From: JBBQNY01 sp038255255
Lineage (GTDB): Bacteria > Pseudomonadota > Gammaproteobacteria > Xanthomonadales > Ahniellaceae
Length of the DNA stretch: 64,000 nucleotides
Reading direction: 5' to 3'
Assembly (NCBI GenBank): GCA_038255255.1
Contig: JBBSLL010000004.1
Location: 62,001 to 126,000 of the forward strand
The notes beneath the pieces were generated by a model. The model worked only from the letters and a program-made list of their open reading frames with translations, was not told the DNA's origin and did not search any database. The translations under genes were made by a program, and so were the position numbers. Shown here in pieces: positions 36,402 through 45,626 of the stretch. The first letter of the stretch is position 1. Every line of letters starts with the position of its first letter.

Positions 36402-36540
36402 GTTCCGATCAGGTTACTTGGTGCCGGCGCGTCCAACGCGCGACATGCAGTCGAAGCAGGCGGTTCCGCCGTGCCGACTTTGGATGGACGCGGAATCATC
36501 ATGCGCCGGTCACATTCGACTGCTGTGATGCCCTCTCAGA

Positions 36541-37461
36541 ATGTATGCATTTCTGAGCCCAGTCCCCGAAACAGTGTTCGCTACACCGCCTGCCGAGGCC
36601 CCGGACGAGCCGCAGTCCCCGCACCGCCACCGCACCATCTGGATCTCGGATATCCACCTCGGCACGCCCGGGTGCAAGGCGGAGTTCCTTCTGGACTTCC
36701 TCAAGTGGAACGAGTCGGACACCCTGTTCCTCGTCGGCGACATTCTCGACGGCTGGCGCCTGCGCAATGGCTGGCACTGGCCGCAGTCGCATAACGACGT
36801 CGTCCAGAAGCTGCTGCGCAAGGCGCGCAAGGGCACCCGCGTGGTCTACGTGCCCGGCAACCACGACGAGTTCGCGCGCGGCTACGTGGACCATGCCTTT
36901 GGCGGCATCGAAGTGGTGCATGAAGCCATTCACCGGACCGCCGATGGCAGGCGCCTGCTCGTGACGCACGGCGACTTGTTCGACGGCGTCGTGCAGCGGG
37001 CGCGATGGCTCGCGATCCTCGGCGACCATCTGTACACGATGATCCTTGCGCTCAATCACTGGTTCAACCGCGCCCGCGCGCGCATGGGCTTCGGCTACTG
37101 GTCGCTCTCGCAGTACCTCAAGCACAAGGCCAAGGGAGCTGTTTCCTTCATCACCGATTTCGAACTGGCGCTGGTGCGCGAGGCGCGGCAGCGCGGCCTC
37201 GACGGCGTCGTGTGCGGACACATCCACAAGGCGGAGATTCGCATGGTCGACGGAGTGCTGTACTGCAACGACGGGGACTGGGTCGAGAGTTTGACGGCCC
37301 TGGTCGAAGACCATGCCGGCCAGCTCCGCCTGGTCGAGTGGAAGACGATCCGGCAGGGCGCGCCGGCGCCCGAGCCTGGCATTTTGCCGTCGCTCGAAGC
37401 TGGCCATTCCCCGGCACTCGAAGCTGCGCTTGAACCGGAGCTCGAGGCGGTGCTGACGTGA
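36541..37461 (+). CDS. PlcP-like metallophosphoesterase (annotated LpxH-like)
   Basis: 306 residues. Calcineurin-like metal motifs: SDIHLG (36-41), GDILDGW (66-72), GNHDEF (106-111), THGDLFD (142-148), GHIHKAE (226-232). The spacing and text (WPQSHNDVVQKLLRKARKGT, YWSLSQYLKHKAKGAV, DWVESLTALVEDH) match the group usually called 'UDP-2,3-diacylglucosamine diphosphatase' that includes PlcP, the phospholipase C of phosphate-starvation lipid remodelling. The next gene, overlapping by four bases, is a GT4 glycosyltransferase as in plcP-agt pairs. True LpxH is shorter (about 240). The exact start is uncertain: no good ribosome site precedes ATG 36541 and the first 30 residues are not conserved. A C-terminal Glu/Pro/Ala-rich tail is unusual. 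Confidence 0.88.
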   Translation: MYAFLSPVPETVFATPPAEAPDEPQSPHRHRTIWISDIHLGTPGCKAEFLLDFLKWNESDTLFLVGDILDGWRLRNGWHWPQSHNDVVQKLLRKARKGTRVVYVPGNHDEFARGYVDHAFGGIEVVHEAIHRTADGRRLLVTHGDLFDGVVQRARWLAILGDHLYTMILALNHWFNRARARMGFGYWSLSQYLKHKAKGAVSFITDFELALVREARQRGLDGVVCGHIHKAEIRMVDGVLYCNDGDWVESLTALVEDHAGQLRLVEWKTIRQGAPAPEPGILPSLEAGHSPALEAALEPELEAVLT

Positions 37462-38504
37462 GGATCCTAATCGTCACTGACGCCTGGGAGCCGCAGGTCA
37501 ACGGCGTGGTGCAGACGCTCAAGTCCACGCGTCGCGAGTTGGAGCGGCTCGGGCACCAGGTCGAATTCCTGACGCCGCTCGAGTTCAGCACGCTGCCATG
37601 CCCGACCTATCCGGATATCCGGCTGTCGCTGATGCCAGGCAGGAAGGTACGCCAGCGCATTCGCGAGTTCGGGCCGCATGCGATCCACATTGCGACAGAA
37701 GGGCCACTCGGTCTGGCTGCGCGTGCGTATGCGCTGGACCAGAAGGTGCCGTACACGACCGCGTACCACACGCGTTTTCCTGAATATGTTCATGCCCGCA
37801 TCCGGTTGCCGCTGTCCGTTACGTACCGGTTCCTGCGCTGGTTCCATGGGCGCGCCGAAGCGGTCATGGTGCCAACCGACGTGGTGCGGCGCGACCTCGT
37901 CGCGAACGGTTTTCCCCCATCGAAGGTCGTGCTGTGGTCGCGGGGAGTCGACCTCGATATTTTCAAGCCCGGGCCCGCGATGCACCACGACCTGACCAAG
38001 CCGGTGTTCCTGTGCGTCGGTCGTGTGGCCGTCGAAAAGAACATCGAGGCTTTCCTGCGCCTCGACCTGCCAGGCAGCAAATGGGTCGCGGGCGACGGAC
38101 CGGCGCTTGCGAAATTGAAGGCGGAATTTCCCGAGGTGCGCTTCACCGGCGTAGTGGGAAGGGTCGAGCTTGCGACCCTCTACAACGCGGCCGATGTGTT
38201 CGTCTTTCCGAGCCGCACGGACACGTTTGGCCTGGTGCTGCTCGAGGCGATGGCGTGCGGGTGTCCGGTCGCGGCCTATCCGGTCACCGGTCCGGTCGAT
38301 GTGATCGGCGACTCCCCGGCAGGCGCACTCGACGACGATCTGCGCACTGCGGCGCTGCGTGCGCTGTCCATCGAGCGGACTGAAGCGCGTCGACACGCGG
38401 AGCGCTTTTCGTGGGAAGCGTGCACGCGCCAGTTCCTCTCGCACCTGCATCCCTTCAATGTGGAGCCCGGCGAACTGGAACCGCAACCGGCGCCGGCCGG
38501 ATAG
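37458..38504 (+). CDS. GT4 glycosyltransferase, Agt-like partner of the PlcP-like gene
   Basis: 348 residues from GTG 37458 (overlap GTGA). GT4 features: N-terminal MRILIVTDAWEPQVNGVVQT; YHTRFPEYVHARIRLP acceptor-side motif; donor-domain RVAVEKNIEAFLRL and SRTDTFGLVLLEAMACGCPV (conserved Glu of EX7E). In plcP-agt operons the Agt enzyme adds a sugar to the diacylglycerol made by PlcP, replacing phospholipid with glycolipid when phosphate is scarce. That role is inferred here from order and similarity; an alpha-mannosyltransferase (MgtA/PimB-like) is the other reading. Confidence 0.88.
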   Translation: MRILIVTDAWEPQVNGVVQTLKSTRRELERLGHQVEFLTPLEFSTLPCPTYPDIRLSLMPGRKVRQRIREFGPHAIHIATEGPLGLAARAYALDQKVPYTTAYHTRFPEYVHARIRLPLSVTYRFLRWFHGRAEAVMVPTDVVRRDLVANGFPPSKVVLWSRGVDLDIFKPGPAMHHDLTKPVFLCVGRVAVEKNIEAFLRLDLPGSKWVAGDGPALAKLKAEFPEVRFTGVVGRVELATLYNAADVFVFPSRTDTFGLVLLEAMACGCPVAAYPVTGPVDVIGDSPAGALDDDLRTAALRALSIERTEARRHAERFSWEACTRQFLSHLHPFNVEPGELEPQPAPAG

Positions 38505-38563
38505 CCGGTCGGACGTGATCGGGCCGGGTGGTTACTGAGCGTCGCCGGCCCGGTCTTCTCCGC

Positions 38564-39925
38564 TCAGAACGAGGAGGCGCTCGCCGACGTTCCGCTGCGC
38601 GGACGCAACCAGATCTCGACCCGCCGGTTGCGCGAGCGACCCACGTCCGAGTCATTCGATGCAACCGGGGCCACGTGTCCGACGCCGCGTACCTGGCGCG
38701 GCACTACGCCGCGCCTCATCAACTGGTCCGCCACATAGTCGGCACGGTCCACGCTCATTGCGAGTGCCTGGTAGGCATTGACTTCGTTGGCGTCGGAGAA
38801 GCCGATGAGCAACAGATCGCCCGTCCCCTTCGATTCGCTGCGCAGATAGTGGGTGAGGCGGTCGAGGTCGCGCAGTGCCTTGCCGTCGAGGTAGCTCGCA
38901 CCCGTGGCGAAACGGAAGTTGACCGTGAGGCGCCTCGCCGTGGAAGTCAGAGCTGCGTATTCCTTGCCTGCGTCGGGGCGAGGGGGAAGCGCGATTGGCG
39001 CAATGACCTGCGCAATGAAGCCGGTCCTGTCGACCGCTGCCTGCGCGCTGGCCGAATGCACGAACTCCAGGAAGTCCCGGGTCAGTGCGGTCGACCGGGC
39101 GGATCGGTAGGCGAAGAGTCGACGCGACAGCACGTAGTCTTCCGTTGCCACGTTGAATCGCGACGGCGGCAAGGCGCGCGTGCCGGCGTCGGACAGCGCC
39201 AGCGCGCGGGCCTTGCCGACGCCCGCCAGGCCCACGAAGCCGAGGGCGTTCTGATCGCCCGCAACCCGCCCGGACAGCTCGCTGGTCGACTCGAACCGAT
39301 GCGTATCGGCCCGCAAGGCGTCATCGCCGAGGACCATCGACTTGAACGAATCGAACGTGCCCGACTTGTCGTCGCGCGCGTACAGGGTGACTGCGCCGGG
39401 TTTGCCTCCCACCTCGCGCCAATTCGTGATCTTGCCGGAGAAGAGCTGCTTGACCTGCTGGACCGTGAGCGTGCGTATGGGATTGCTGTCGTGCACGATG
39501 ACCGACAGTCCGTCGAGTGCTAGGACGTGCTCTTGTTCCGGCGCGTCGAGGCTCCCCAGCGACTTCGCGCTGGCCAATTCCGCTGCCTTGGCGGGACGCG
39601 ACGCCATCCACAGGTCCGCCTTTCCTGCGATCAATGATGCAAGCCCGGTGCCGGTGCCATGCGCCGCGATCTGCACGTTGAGCGTGTCGCTGCCTCGGGT
39701 GAACTGGCGTGCGTGTTCCTCGGCCGCCATTTCGCGCCACTCGCCGCCGATCCAGCCGCGGTCCACCGCCCAGCTATCCACCAGCGCCGGCGCAAGGGCC
39801 TGGCCCACCGTGTTGGATCCGTGCAGGCGCAACTCGAATTCCGCCGCGCTGAGCGGCAGCATCGCCGTGCAAGCAAGCAATACGGCAACTCGCAGGAAAA
39901 TCGAGGCTGGCGACAGGATGGGCAT
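38564..39925 (-). CDS. PstS-like phosphate-binding protein fused to OmpA domain
   Basis: 453 residues from ATG 39925, which begins a signal peptide (MPILSPASIFLRVAVLLACT..SAA). Residues about 30-290 form a PstS-like domain: RLHGSNTVGQALAPALV, DLWMASRPAKAAELA, QVKQLFSGKITNWREVGGKP, RDDKSGTFDSFKSMVL. Residues about 335-445 are an OmpA-like peptidoglycan-binding domain (NFRFATGASYLDGKALRDLD, then LLIGFSDANEV, GRSRNRRVEIWLRP). Such fusions occur in proteobacteria, often away from pstCAB. It probably captures phosphate at the cell wall. It is convergent with the PlcP-like/GT4 pair, which supports a phosphorus theme. Confidence 0.9.
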   Translation of the reverse strand: MPILSPASIFLRVAVLLACTAMLPLSAAEFELRLHGSNTVGQALAPALVDSWAVDRGWIGGEWREMAAEEHARQFTRGSDTLNVQIAAHGTGTGLASLIAGKADLWMASRPAKAAELASAKSLGSLDAPEQEHVLALDGLSVIVHDSNPIRTLTVQQVKQLFSGKITNWREVGGKPGAVTLYARDDKSGTFDSFKSMVLGDDALRADTHRFESTSELSGRVAGDQNALGFVGLAGVGKARALALSDAGTRALPPSRFNVATEDYVLSRRLFAYRSARSTALTRDFLEFVHSASAQAAVDRTGFIAQVIAPIALPPRPDAGKEYAALTSTARRLTVNFRFATGASYLDGKALRDLDRLTHYLRSESKGTGDLLLIGFSDANEVNAYQALAMSVDRADYVADQLMRRGVVPRQVRGVGHVAPVASNDSDVGRSRNRRVEIWLRPRSGTSASASSF

Positions 39926-40136
39926 GGGAGCGCTGCTGAAAAGGAAACGCCTATCCTCAGGACACTGCGTTGCGGAGCCATGACGGTGGCGCGTCTGTTG
40001 TCCGATCACCGACCCGAGGTCGTGGTTTGCCCATTCAAAGCCTTGCAGGAGCGCGTACCATGCTCGCGTGGCAAGACTGGTGCGCTGGCATTCGCATGGC
40101 GCGGTCGGGCTTCATCGCAACAACTGGGGGAACACC

Positions 40137-42110
40137 ATGACACCGAATATTCGGCCCGGACTCCAAGCCCGGCTTCTCGGCGCAGCGCTGATCGCTGCAA
40201 CCGCACTGTTGCCCGGCCTGGCGATCGCGGCCGTGACGGAAGCACCGCAGCAGTTTCCGATTCGCGACTTCTTCAGCAACCCGGAGAAGGCATACTTCCG
40301 CCTCAGCGAGGACGGCAAGACGCTTGGCTTCATGCAGCCGGTCGCGGTCGACGGAAATCCGCGCCGCCTCAACGTGTTCGTGCAGCCACTGGACGGGAGC
40401 AAGCTCGTCGGCCAACCGCGACGCCTCACTGGCGAGACCGCGCGCGACATCGGCATCTATTACTGGAAGGGCAGCGACACCATCCTGTTCGAGAAGGACT
40501 TCGGGGGCGACGAGAATACGCACGTCGTGGCGGTGGACCTCGAAAGCGGCAAGATCACCGACCTGACGCCGGGCACCAAAGTGCGGGCGGGCATCCAGGA
40601 CGACCTGCCTGACGATCCGGGGCATATCCTCGTCAGCCACAACCGTCGCAACGCCGAGGTTTTCGACGTTTATCGCATCAACCTCAAGACCGGCAAGGAA
40701 ACGCTCGTCGCGAAGAACCCCGGCGACATCATCGGCTGGCAGACCGACCACGCCGGCCGCGTGCGCATGGCGGCGCGTTCCACGGGCCTCGACACCATCG
40801 TGCTCTACCGCGACGACGAGAAGGCCGAGTTTAAGCCCATCATCACCACCGACTACAAGACCGACGTCGAGCCGGCGTTCTTCAGCGCCGACAACAAGAA
40901 GTTCTACGCGATCAGCAACCGCGGTCGCGACAAGAAGGCGCTGGTGCTGATCGATCCGGCCCAACCCGACGCCGAGGAGGTGCTGTACGCGCATCCCGAG
41001 GTCGATCTCGGGGGCGCCTCGTGGTCGCGCGCACGCAAGAAGCTGACGCGGGCCGATTACTTCACGGCAAAGTCCGGGCGCAAGTTCTTCGACGAGGACA
41101 CGGAAGCCCTGTTCAAGCGCCTCGAGAAGAAGCTGCCGGGCATGGAGATATTCCTCCAGGCGAACGACAAGGCCGAGAACAAGTTCATCGTGTCCGCCTC
41201 CAACGATCGCACCCCTGGCGCGCGCTATCTTTACGACGCAAAGGCCGACACGCTCACGAAGCTCGGCGACATCAACCCGAAGATCTCCGAATCGGCGATG
41301 GCGCATGTGAAGCCGATCCAGTACAAGAGCCGCGACGGGCTGACCATCAACGGCTACCTCACCACGCCGCTCGGCCGCGAGCCGAAGAACCTGGCCTGCA
41401 TCGTGAATCCGCACGGCGGCCCGTGGGCGCGCGACCTGTGGGGTTACAACCCCGAGATCCAGTTCCTCGCGAACCGCGGCTACTGCATCCTCCAGATGAA
41501 TTTCCGCGGTTCGACGGGCTATGGCCGCGAGTTCTGGGAAGCGAGCTTCGGGCAGTGGGGCCTCAAGATGCAGGATGACGTCACGGACGGCGCGAAATGG
41601 CTGATCGACCAGGGCATTGCGGATCCCAAGCGCCTGGGAATCTACGGCGGCAGCTATGGCGGTTACGCGACGCTCGCCGGCGTGGTTTACACGCCTGATC
41701 TCTACGCGGCGGCGGTGGACTTCGTCGGCGTCTCGAACCTGCTGACCTTCATGAACACCATTCCACCGTACTGGAAGCCGATGCTGCCGAAGTTCCATGC
41801 CATGGTCGGCCATCCGGAAAAGGATATCGAGCGCATGAAGGCGACCTCGCCGGCGCTGCACGCCGACAGGATCAAGACGCCACTGTTCATAGCCCAGGGC
41901 GCCAACGATCCGCGCGTCAACAAGGCAGAAAGCGACCAGGTCGTCGAAGCCCTCAAGAAGCGCGGCGTCGAAGTCCAGTACATGGTGAAGGACAACGAAG
42001 GCCACGGCTTCAGCAACGAAGAGAACCGCTACGAGTTCTACGGTGCGATGGAGACTTTCTTCGCCAAGCACCTCAAGCCCGACGTTCCGGTGGCTTCCGC
42101 GACGGAGTGA
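40137..42110 (+). CDS. Exported S9 (prolyl oligopeptidase) family peptidase
   Basis: 657 residues from ATG 40137, which begins a signal peptide (LLGAALIAATALLPGLAIAA). N-terminal beta-propeller to about 390, then the alpha/beta-hydrolase: Ser506 in GGSYGGYATL, Asp591 in GANDPR, His623 in EGHGFSN, the usual S9C triad. NPHGGPWARDLWGYNPEIQF supplies the oxyanion side. S9C acylaminoacyl peptidases clip short peptides; signal peptide suggests a periplasmic place. Confidence 0.94.
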   Translation: MTPNIRPGLQARLLGAALIAATALLPGLAIAAVTEAPQQFPIRDFFSNPEKAYFRLSEDGKTLGFMQPVAVDGNPRRLNVFVQPLDGSKLVGQPRRLTGETARDIGIYYWKGSDTILFEKDFGGDENTHVVAVDLESGKITDLTPGTKVRAGIQDDLPDDPGHILVSHNRRNAEVFDVYRINLKTGKETLVAKNPGDIIGWQTDHAGRVRMAARSTGLDTIVLYRDDEKAEFKPIITTDYKTDVEPAFFSADNKKFYAISNRGRDKKALVLIDPAQPDAEEVLYAHPEVDLGGASWSRARKKLTRADYFTAKSGRKFFDEDTEALFKRLEKKLPGMEIFLQANDKAENKFIVSASNDRTPGARYLYDAKADTLTKLGDINPKISESAMAHVKPIQYKSRDGLTINGYLTTPLGREPKNLACIVNPHGGPWARDLWGYNPEIQFLANRGYCILQMNFRGSTGYGREFWEASFGQWGLKMQDDVTDGAKWLIDQGIADPKRLGIYGGSYGGYATLAGVVYTPDLYAAAVDFVGVSNLLTFMNTIPPYWKPMLPKFHAMVGHPEKDIERMKATSPALHADRIKTPLFIAQGANDPRVNKAESDQVVEALKKRGVEVQYMVKDNEGHGFSNEENRYEFYGAMETFFAKHLKPDVPVASATE

Positions 42111-42118
42111 TCTCGACG

Positions 42119-42147
42119 CTCCGGTCCGCGCACGTCGCGGGCCGGAG
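42119..42147. terminator. Hairpin between convergent genes
   Basis: CTCCGGTCCGCG (42119-42130) pairs with CGCGGGCCGGAG (42136-42147), one wobble, loop CACGT. It lies between the S9 peptidase and the membrane gene ending at 42159. No T-run on either strand. Confidence 0.45.
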
Positions 42148-42158
42148 GGTTGCCCTCG

Positions 42159-42857
42159 CTATCGAATGGCTGCGTGCGGAGAGTCTCGCCACTTGAACTG
42201 GGCGACCATCCCCGCGAAGCGCACGCGCACGAGCCAGAAGATCATCAGCGCGAACGGCGCGAACGCCAGGACGAACAGGAAGGAAGACCCGCGCACCGCC
42301 GCAGGCAGGATGTCCTGCTGGCCGAGGAAGAATGAGCCGGTGGCGATGAAGGAGGCGAAGCACATCCGCCACAGGTGGCGTGAGATTCGTTGCGTTGCCG
42401 AAATTTTACCGCGCAGGATGAACCTGAGGTCTGCCAGCCCGGCCAGGAGGCATATCGTGCCAAGCGCGAAGAGGGCGCCGGGCCCCGGTGGTCCTGAGCG
42501 TTGCTCACGAGGAACGTTGGCAAGCTCGAACGCGCCCACGAGGATGGCGATCGCGATCATCAACACGGCCGCGCACGCGATCTTCTCGAACATTCCGGGT
42601 GTCCCGCTGCGCCGTCGCGCCGTCATCCACGCGGTGGCGACGAAGTAGCAGACCATGATCCCCCCGATCGGCGAATCAGGCGGCGTCTTGAAAGGTGCCA
42701 GCATCGAAGCGGTAACGCCAAGCACGAACATCGAGACGCAGAACGCGGTGCCGGTCGCGACGTGCATGCCGCCGCCTTTGCGCGAGGCGAACGCGACCGT
42801 GCCGGTGAGCAATGCGAGGGTCCCGCCGGCGATATGGATCCACGTGACGGCATTCAT
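42159..42857 (-). CDS. Seven-helix membrane protein, DUF2306-like
   Basis: 232 residues, about seven hydrophobic helices, with His residues in the first three (HIAGGTLALLTGTVAF, GGGMHVATGTAFCVSMFVLG), a pattern like DUF2306/DUF420-type membrane proteins. Third gene in a tight operon; its start overlaps the XRE regulator's stop by four bases (ATGA). Function unknown. Confidence 0.7.
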   Translation of the reverse strand: MNAVTWIHIAGGTLALLTGTVAFASRKGGGMHVATGTAFCVSMFVLGVTASMLAPFKTPPDSPIGGIMVCYFVATAWMTARRRSGTPGMFEKIACAAVLMIAIAILVGAFELANVPREQRSGPPGPGALFALGTICLLAGLADLRFILRGKISATQRISRHLWRMCFASFIATGSFFLGQQDILPAAVRGSSFLFVLAFAPFALMIFWLVRVRFAGMVAQFKWRDSPHAAIR

Positions 42858-43111
42858 GGCCGTGCTCCATCGATTGCATCCGCAGCATCGGCGTCGTCCG
42901 CATGACCCTCCGGCTGGAACTCGAGCAACTCGCCCGGCTGGCAGTCGAGTGCGGTGCAGATTGCTTCGAGCGTGGAGAACCGGATGGCCTTCGCCTTGCC
43001 GGTCTTGAGGATCGACAGGTTGGCGACGGTGATGTCGATGCGCGTCGCCAGTTCGGTGAGCGTCATGCGGCGCTCGTGCAGTTTGTCATCGAGACGGACC
43101 AGGATCGGCAT
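42854..43111 (-). CDS. XRE/YozG-like helix-turn-helix regulator
   Basis: 85 residues from ATG 43111, one base after the stop of the DUF2975 gene. A Cro/CI-type HTH fills most of it: LDDKLHERRMTLTELATRID, then ITVANLSILKTGKAKAIRF, then LEAICTALDCQPGELLEF. This is the small YozG-like subgroup that is almost always paired with a DUF2975 gene, as here. Acidic C-terminal tail (DDADAADA). Confidence 0.92.
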   Translation of the reverse strand: MPILVRLDDKLHERRMTLTELATRIDITVANLSILKTGKAKAIRFSTLEAICTALDCQPGELLEFQPEGHADDADAADAIDGARP

Positions 43112-43112
43112 G

Positions 43113-43625
43113 TCACACCGTGCCTTCGAGGTCGGCGCGCATCCGTGCGCCCTGCGCGAACACCCCAGCCAGGACGAAGAGCAGCAACACCGCCAGCCAC
43201 GGTGCGAAGGAGAACCCGTCGATCCTGCCCGGTTCCCACACGGTCGCGGCGATGGCCGCGACCAGCAGTCGCAGCGCTTCAAGCCCCAGCACGCTCCATG
43301 CGATCGCGTTCAGGCGTTGCGAGTTTTCCAGGATGAAAGGGTCGCCGTCGCGCACGGTGTCGACGATGGCCAGCAGACGCCGCAGCACTGTGTGCACGAT
43401 CGCGGCGCCGACGATGCCGATGACGACGATCGAGCGGAGTCCCTGGCCGATCATCGGATGCGCGTCGACCATGTCGAACCCGAGAGGCCGCCGCGGCCAG
43501 TCGTCGATGAAGAAGCTGTAGACCAGAAGGCCAGCGATGACCAGCGCATAGATCACGTTGAGGACGATCAGGCCCTTGATGACGGGTCGGGCGACCGCGA
43601 GGGCTTGGGCATTTGTATCGGTCAT
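43113..43625 (-). CDS. DUF2975 membrane protein
   Basis: 170 residues from ATG 43625 (AGGAGG at 43632-43637). Four helices, with the DUF2975 pattern GIVGAAIVHTVLRRLLAIVD, then VRDGDPFILENSQRLNAIAW. First gene of a three-gene operon with an XRE regulator and a membrane protein. The DUF2975/XRE pair is widespread in bacteria; the role is not known. Confidence 0.88.
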   Translation of the reverse strand: MTDTNAQALAVARPVIKGLIVLNVIYALVIAGLLVYSFFIDDWPRRPLGFDMVDAHPMIGQGLRSIVVIGIVGAAIVHTVLRRLLAIVDTVRDGDPFILENSQRLNAIAWSVLGLEALRLLVAAIAATVWEPGRIDGFSFAPWLAVLLLFVLAGVFAQGARMRADLEGTV

Positions 43626-43694
43626 GTCGCGGCCTCCTGCATATCGTAAAGCGATGCTAGACGCATCGATAAACAATATCAAGGGTGCCTGAGG

Positions 43695-45590
43695 TCATGC
43701 CTTGGAGGGTGTCTTTGTGACTTCGGAGATAAAGCGGGTCCAGTCGTCGACCGGCCGTGCATCGTCGAACAACAGGTGCTTGCGATGCCGGACGCGCTCA
43801 CGCAACGAGTTCCGCAGGTCAGCGTCCCGCGCAATCTCGACAGCCTTTTCGACGTACTGATCCATGTCGGTGCAGACCAGTTCTTCGAGCCCCATCCGGC
43901 GCATCAGCGCTGCGCTCTGGCGGCTTCGGAATGTTTCCGACGGGCAGGTGAGGGTGGGCAGGTCCTGCGCGAGCACGTCGAACGTGGTGATGCCGCCTGA
44001 CCAGTGAGGTGTATCGAGGTTGATGTCGCAGGAACCCGCCAGCGCGACGAAGTCCGCGCCGGAGACGTGGGACTGCATCCGGACGAACGCGTCGGCTTGC
44101 AGTCCGTGGCGGGCAAAGGCCTTTTCCATTCGCTGCCGCAGCGCGTCGACCACGTGCGCCCGTGGATGCGGCAGGACGTGGAATCGAGCCTGGGGCGCCT
44201 GCGCCGCAATGCGCGCCAGCGTCTCGTCCATTTCCGGTGTGATCTTGAGGATGTTCTGGGCGAGCAGGAAGCGCACTTCGCCAGCGGGAGCCTTCGCGCG
44301 GGCAGCGCCGGGCCCCATTGGCGGTGAAGGGTAGGACGTACCAAGGCCTGCGAGCCTGTACAGGCGTTCGCTGTAGTGGTCCTGTGCGTCGGCACCCTCG
44401 ATCTCGTCGGCGCTGACGAACCAGTCGATGGTGGAATAGCCCGACGTCAGGGGATGGCCCCAGAAGGCGATCTGCACAGGCGCCAGGCGGTACGCGGGGA
44501 GAATCTGCGCAACCGGGTGCTGTCCGATGTCGAGGTACACCAGTACGTCGGGCGCGTCCTGCGCGATCGCCGACAGCCAGTGCTCGGGTCGATGCGTACC
44601 GCCGCGGTGGAAGGCGACGCGCTGCCTGAGCTCACGAGTCCAGGCATCTTCGATATCGTCGAGGTGGTACAGGATGATTTCAAAGTCGTCGGTGCACAGT
44701 GCCTCGATGAGTGAACGGGCGACCTTCAGAACAGAGTGCCTGCGGAAATAGGCACTGACGAAGCCGATGCGCCGGCGCTGCGTGCGTATCCGCTTCGCAA
44801 CGACCGGCGGCGCCCACGCTGCATGCGCGAGTCGCGTGACCAGCGCGGCGTAGCGCTTGCGCTCTGCCAACAAGGGCCCAGGCTGGTAGTGCAGGTGGTA
44901 GTCGGTGGCGATCAGCAAGGCCTGCGCGATTTCCTCGCGATCCAGTTCCTCGACGCTCAGCTGTTCGAACCACGACATGCCTTCATCCCACTGCGCGGCA
45001 AAGTCGGTCATCGCCCGATCGTCTTCAAAGCACGAAGTCCAAGGATGTTGAAAGAGCGACCAGCGCGCCGCGAGGTGCCGGGGCTTGATCTGCAGCGCCG
45101 ACCGGTAAGCGGCTGCCGCCTCCTCGGCCAGGTCGCCAGTTCGGCAGGTATGGGCGAGCCCCATCCACGCATCGAAAGAGGCTGGATTGAGCGCCACCAG
45201 TTCGCGGCGCGCACGGAGCAGGCCGGCGAAGTCGCGTTTGAGCGCCTTGCGCGACTCGATAGCGCCTTCCCAACTGCGCGCGTCGCGCGGCGCGAGCTGC
45301 GACGCCGCGTCGAAGCACGTCAATGCTTCCTCAGGGCGGGCGAGGAGCAGCAGCACCTGTCCGCGCCGGATCCAGGCCTCGGCGAACTGCGGCTGCAGCC
45401 GCGTCGCGTGGTCCAGGTGCGCGGCGGCATTTTCAGGCGCTTCCAGATTCATTTCGACGAACGCCAATTCGAAATGCACGCCGGCATCGTCTGGCAGGCG
45501 GGTCAACACCTCGCGCAACAGTTCGCGTGCACGCGCGAAGTTCCGCGCAGTCAGTGCCGCTTGTACCTGCGACTTGAGCTCATCGAGCAT
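43695..45590 (-). CDS. TPR-containing O-GlcNAc-transferase-like (GT41/SPINDLY) glycosyltransferase
   Basis: 631 residues from ATG 45590 (a GTG three codons earlier, 45599, is also possible). TPR repeats fill residues about 1-175 (LREVLTRLPDDAGVHFELAF, HLDHATRLQPQFAEAWIRRG, CFDAASQLAPRDARSWEGAI, AYRSALQIKPRHLAARWSLF). The C-terminal half matches the bacterial GT41 group: RRIGFVSAYFRRHSVLKVAR, VLVYLDIGQHP, PVQIAFWGHPLTSGYSTIDW, SGGITTFDVLAQDLPTLTCP, RSRQSAALMRRMGLEELV. These are cytoplasmic protein or glycan glycosyltransferases; target unknown. No other glycosylation genes adjoin it. Confidence 0.88.
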   Translation of the reverse strand: MLDELKSQVQAALTARNFARARELLREVLTRLPDDAGVHFELAFVEMNLEAPENAAAHLDHATRLQPQFAEAWIRRGQVLLLLARPEEALTCFDAASQLAPRDARSWEGAIESRKALKRDFAGLLRARRELVALNPASFDAWMGLAHTCRTGDLAEEAAAAYRSALQIKPRHLAARWSLFQHPWTSCFEDDRAMTDFAAQWDEGMSWFEQLSVEELDREEIAQALLIATDYHLHYQPGPLLAERKRYAALVTRLAHAAWAPPVVAKRIRTQRRRIGFVSAYFRRHSVLKVARSLIEALCTDDFEIILYHLDDIEDAWTRELRQRVAFHRGGTHRPEHWLSAIAQDAPDVLVYLDIGQHPVAQILPAYRLAPVQIAFWGHPLTSGYSTIDWFVSADEIEGADAQDHYSERLYRLAGLGTSYPSPPMGPGAARAKAPAGEVRFLLAQNILKITPEMDETLARIAAQAPQARFHVLPHPRAHVVDALRQRMEKAFARHGLQADAFVRMQSHVSGADFVALAGSCDINLDTPHWSGGITTFDVLAQDLPTLTCPSETFRSRQSAALMRRMGLEELVCTDMDQYVEKAVEIARDADLRNSLRERVRHRKHLLFDDARPVDDWTRFISEVTKTPSKA

Positions 45591-45626
45591 GGATGGCACT
45601 CACTCCACCGTTCTTGCGCATCGCAG

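Noticed and set aside
36505..36535. CRP or Pho box before the PlcP-like gene
   Set aside because: TCACA-N9-TGTGA is the inverse order of a CRP site, and no TGTCA direct repeats of a Pho box are present.
36402..36540. yybP-ykoY riboswitch before mntP
   Set aside because: The conserved internal-loop sequences of that riboswitch are not visible in this leader.
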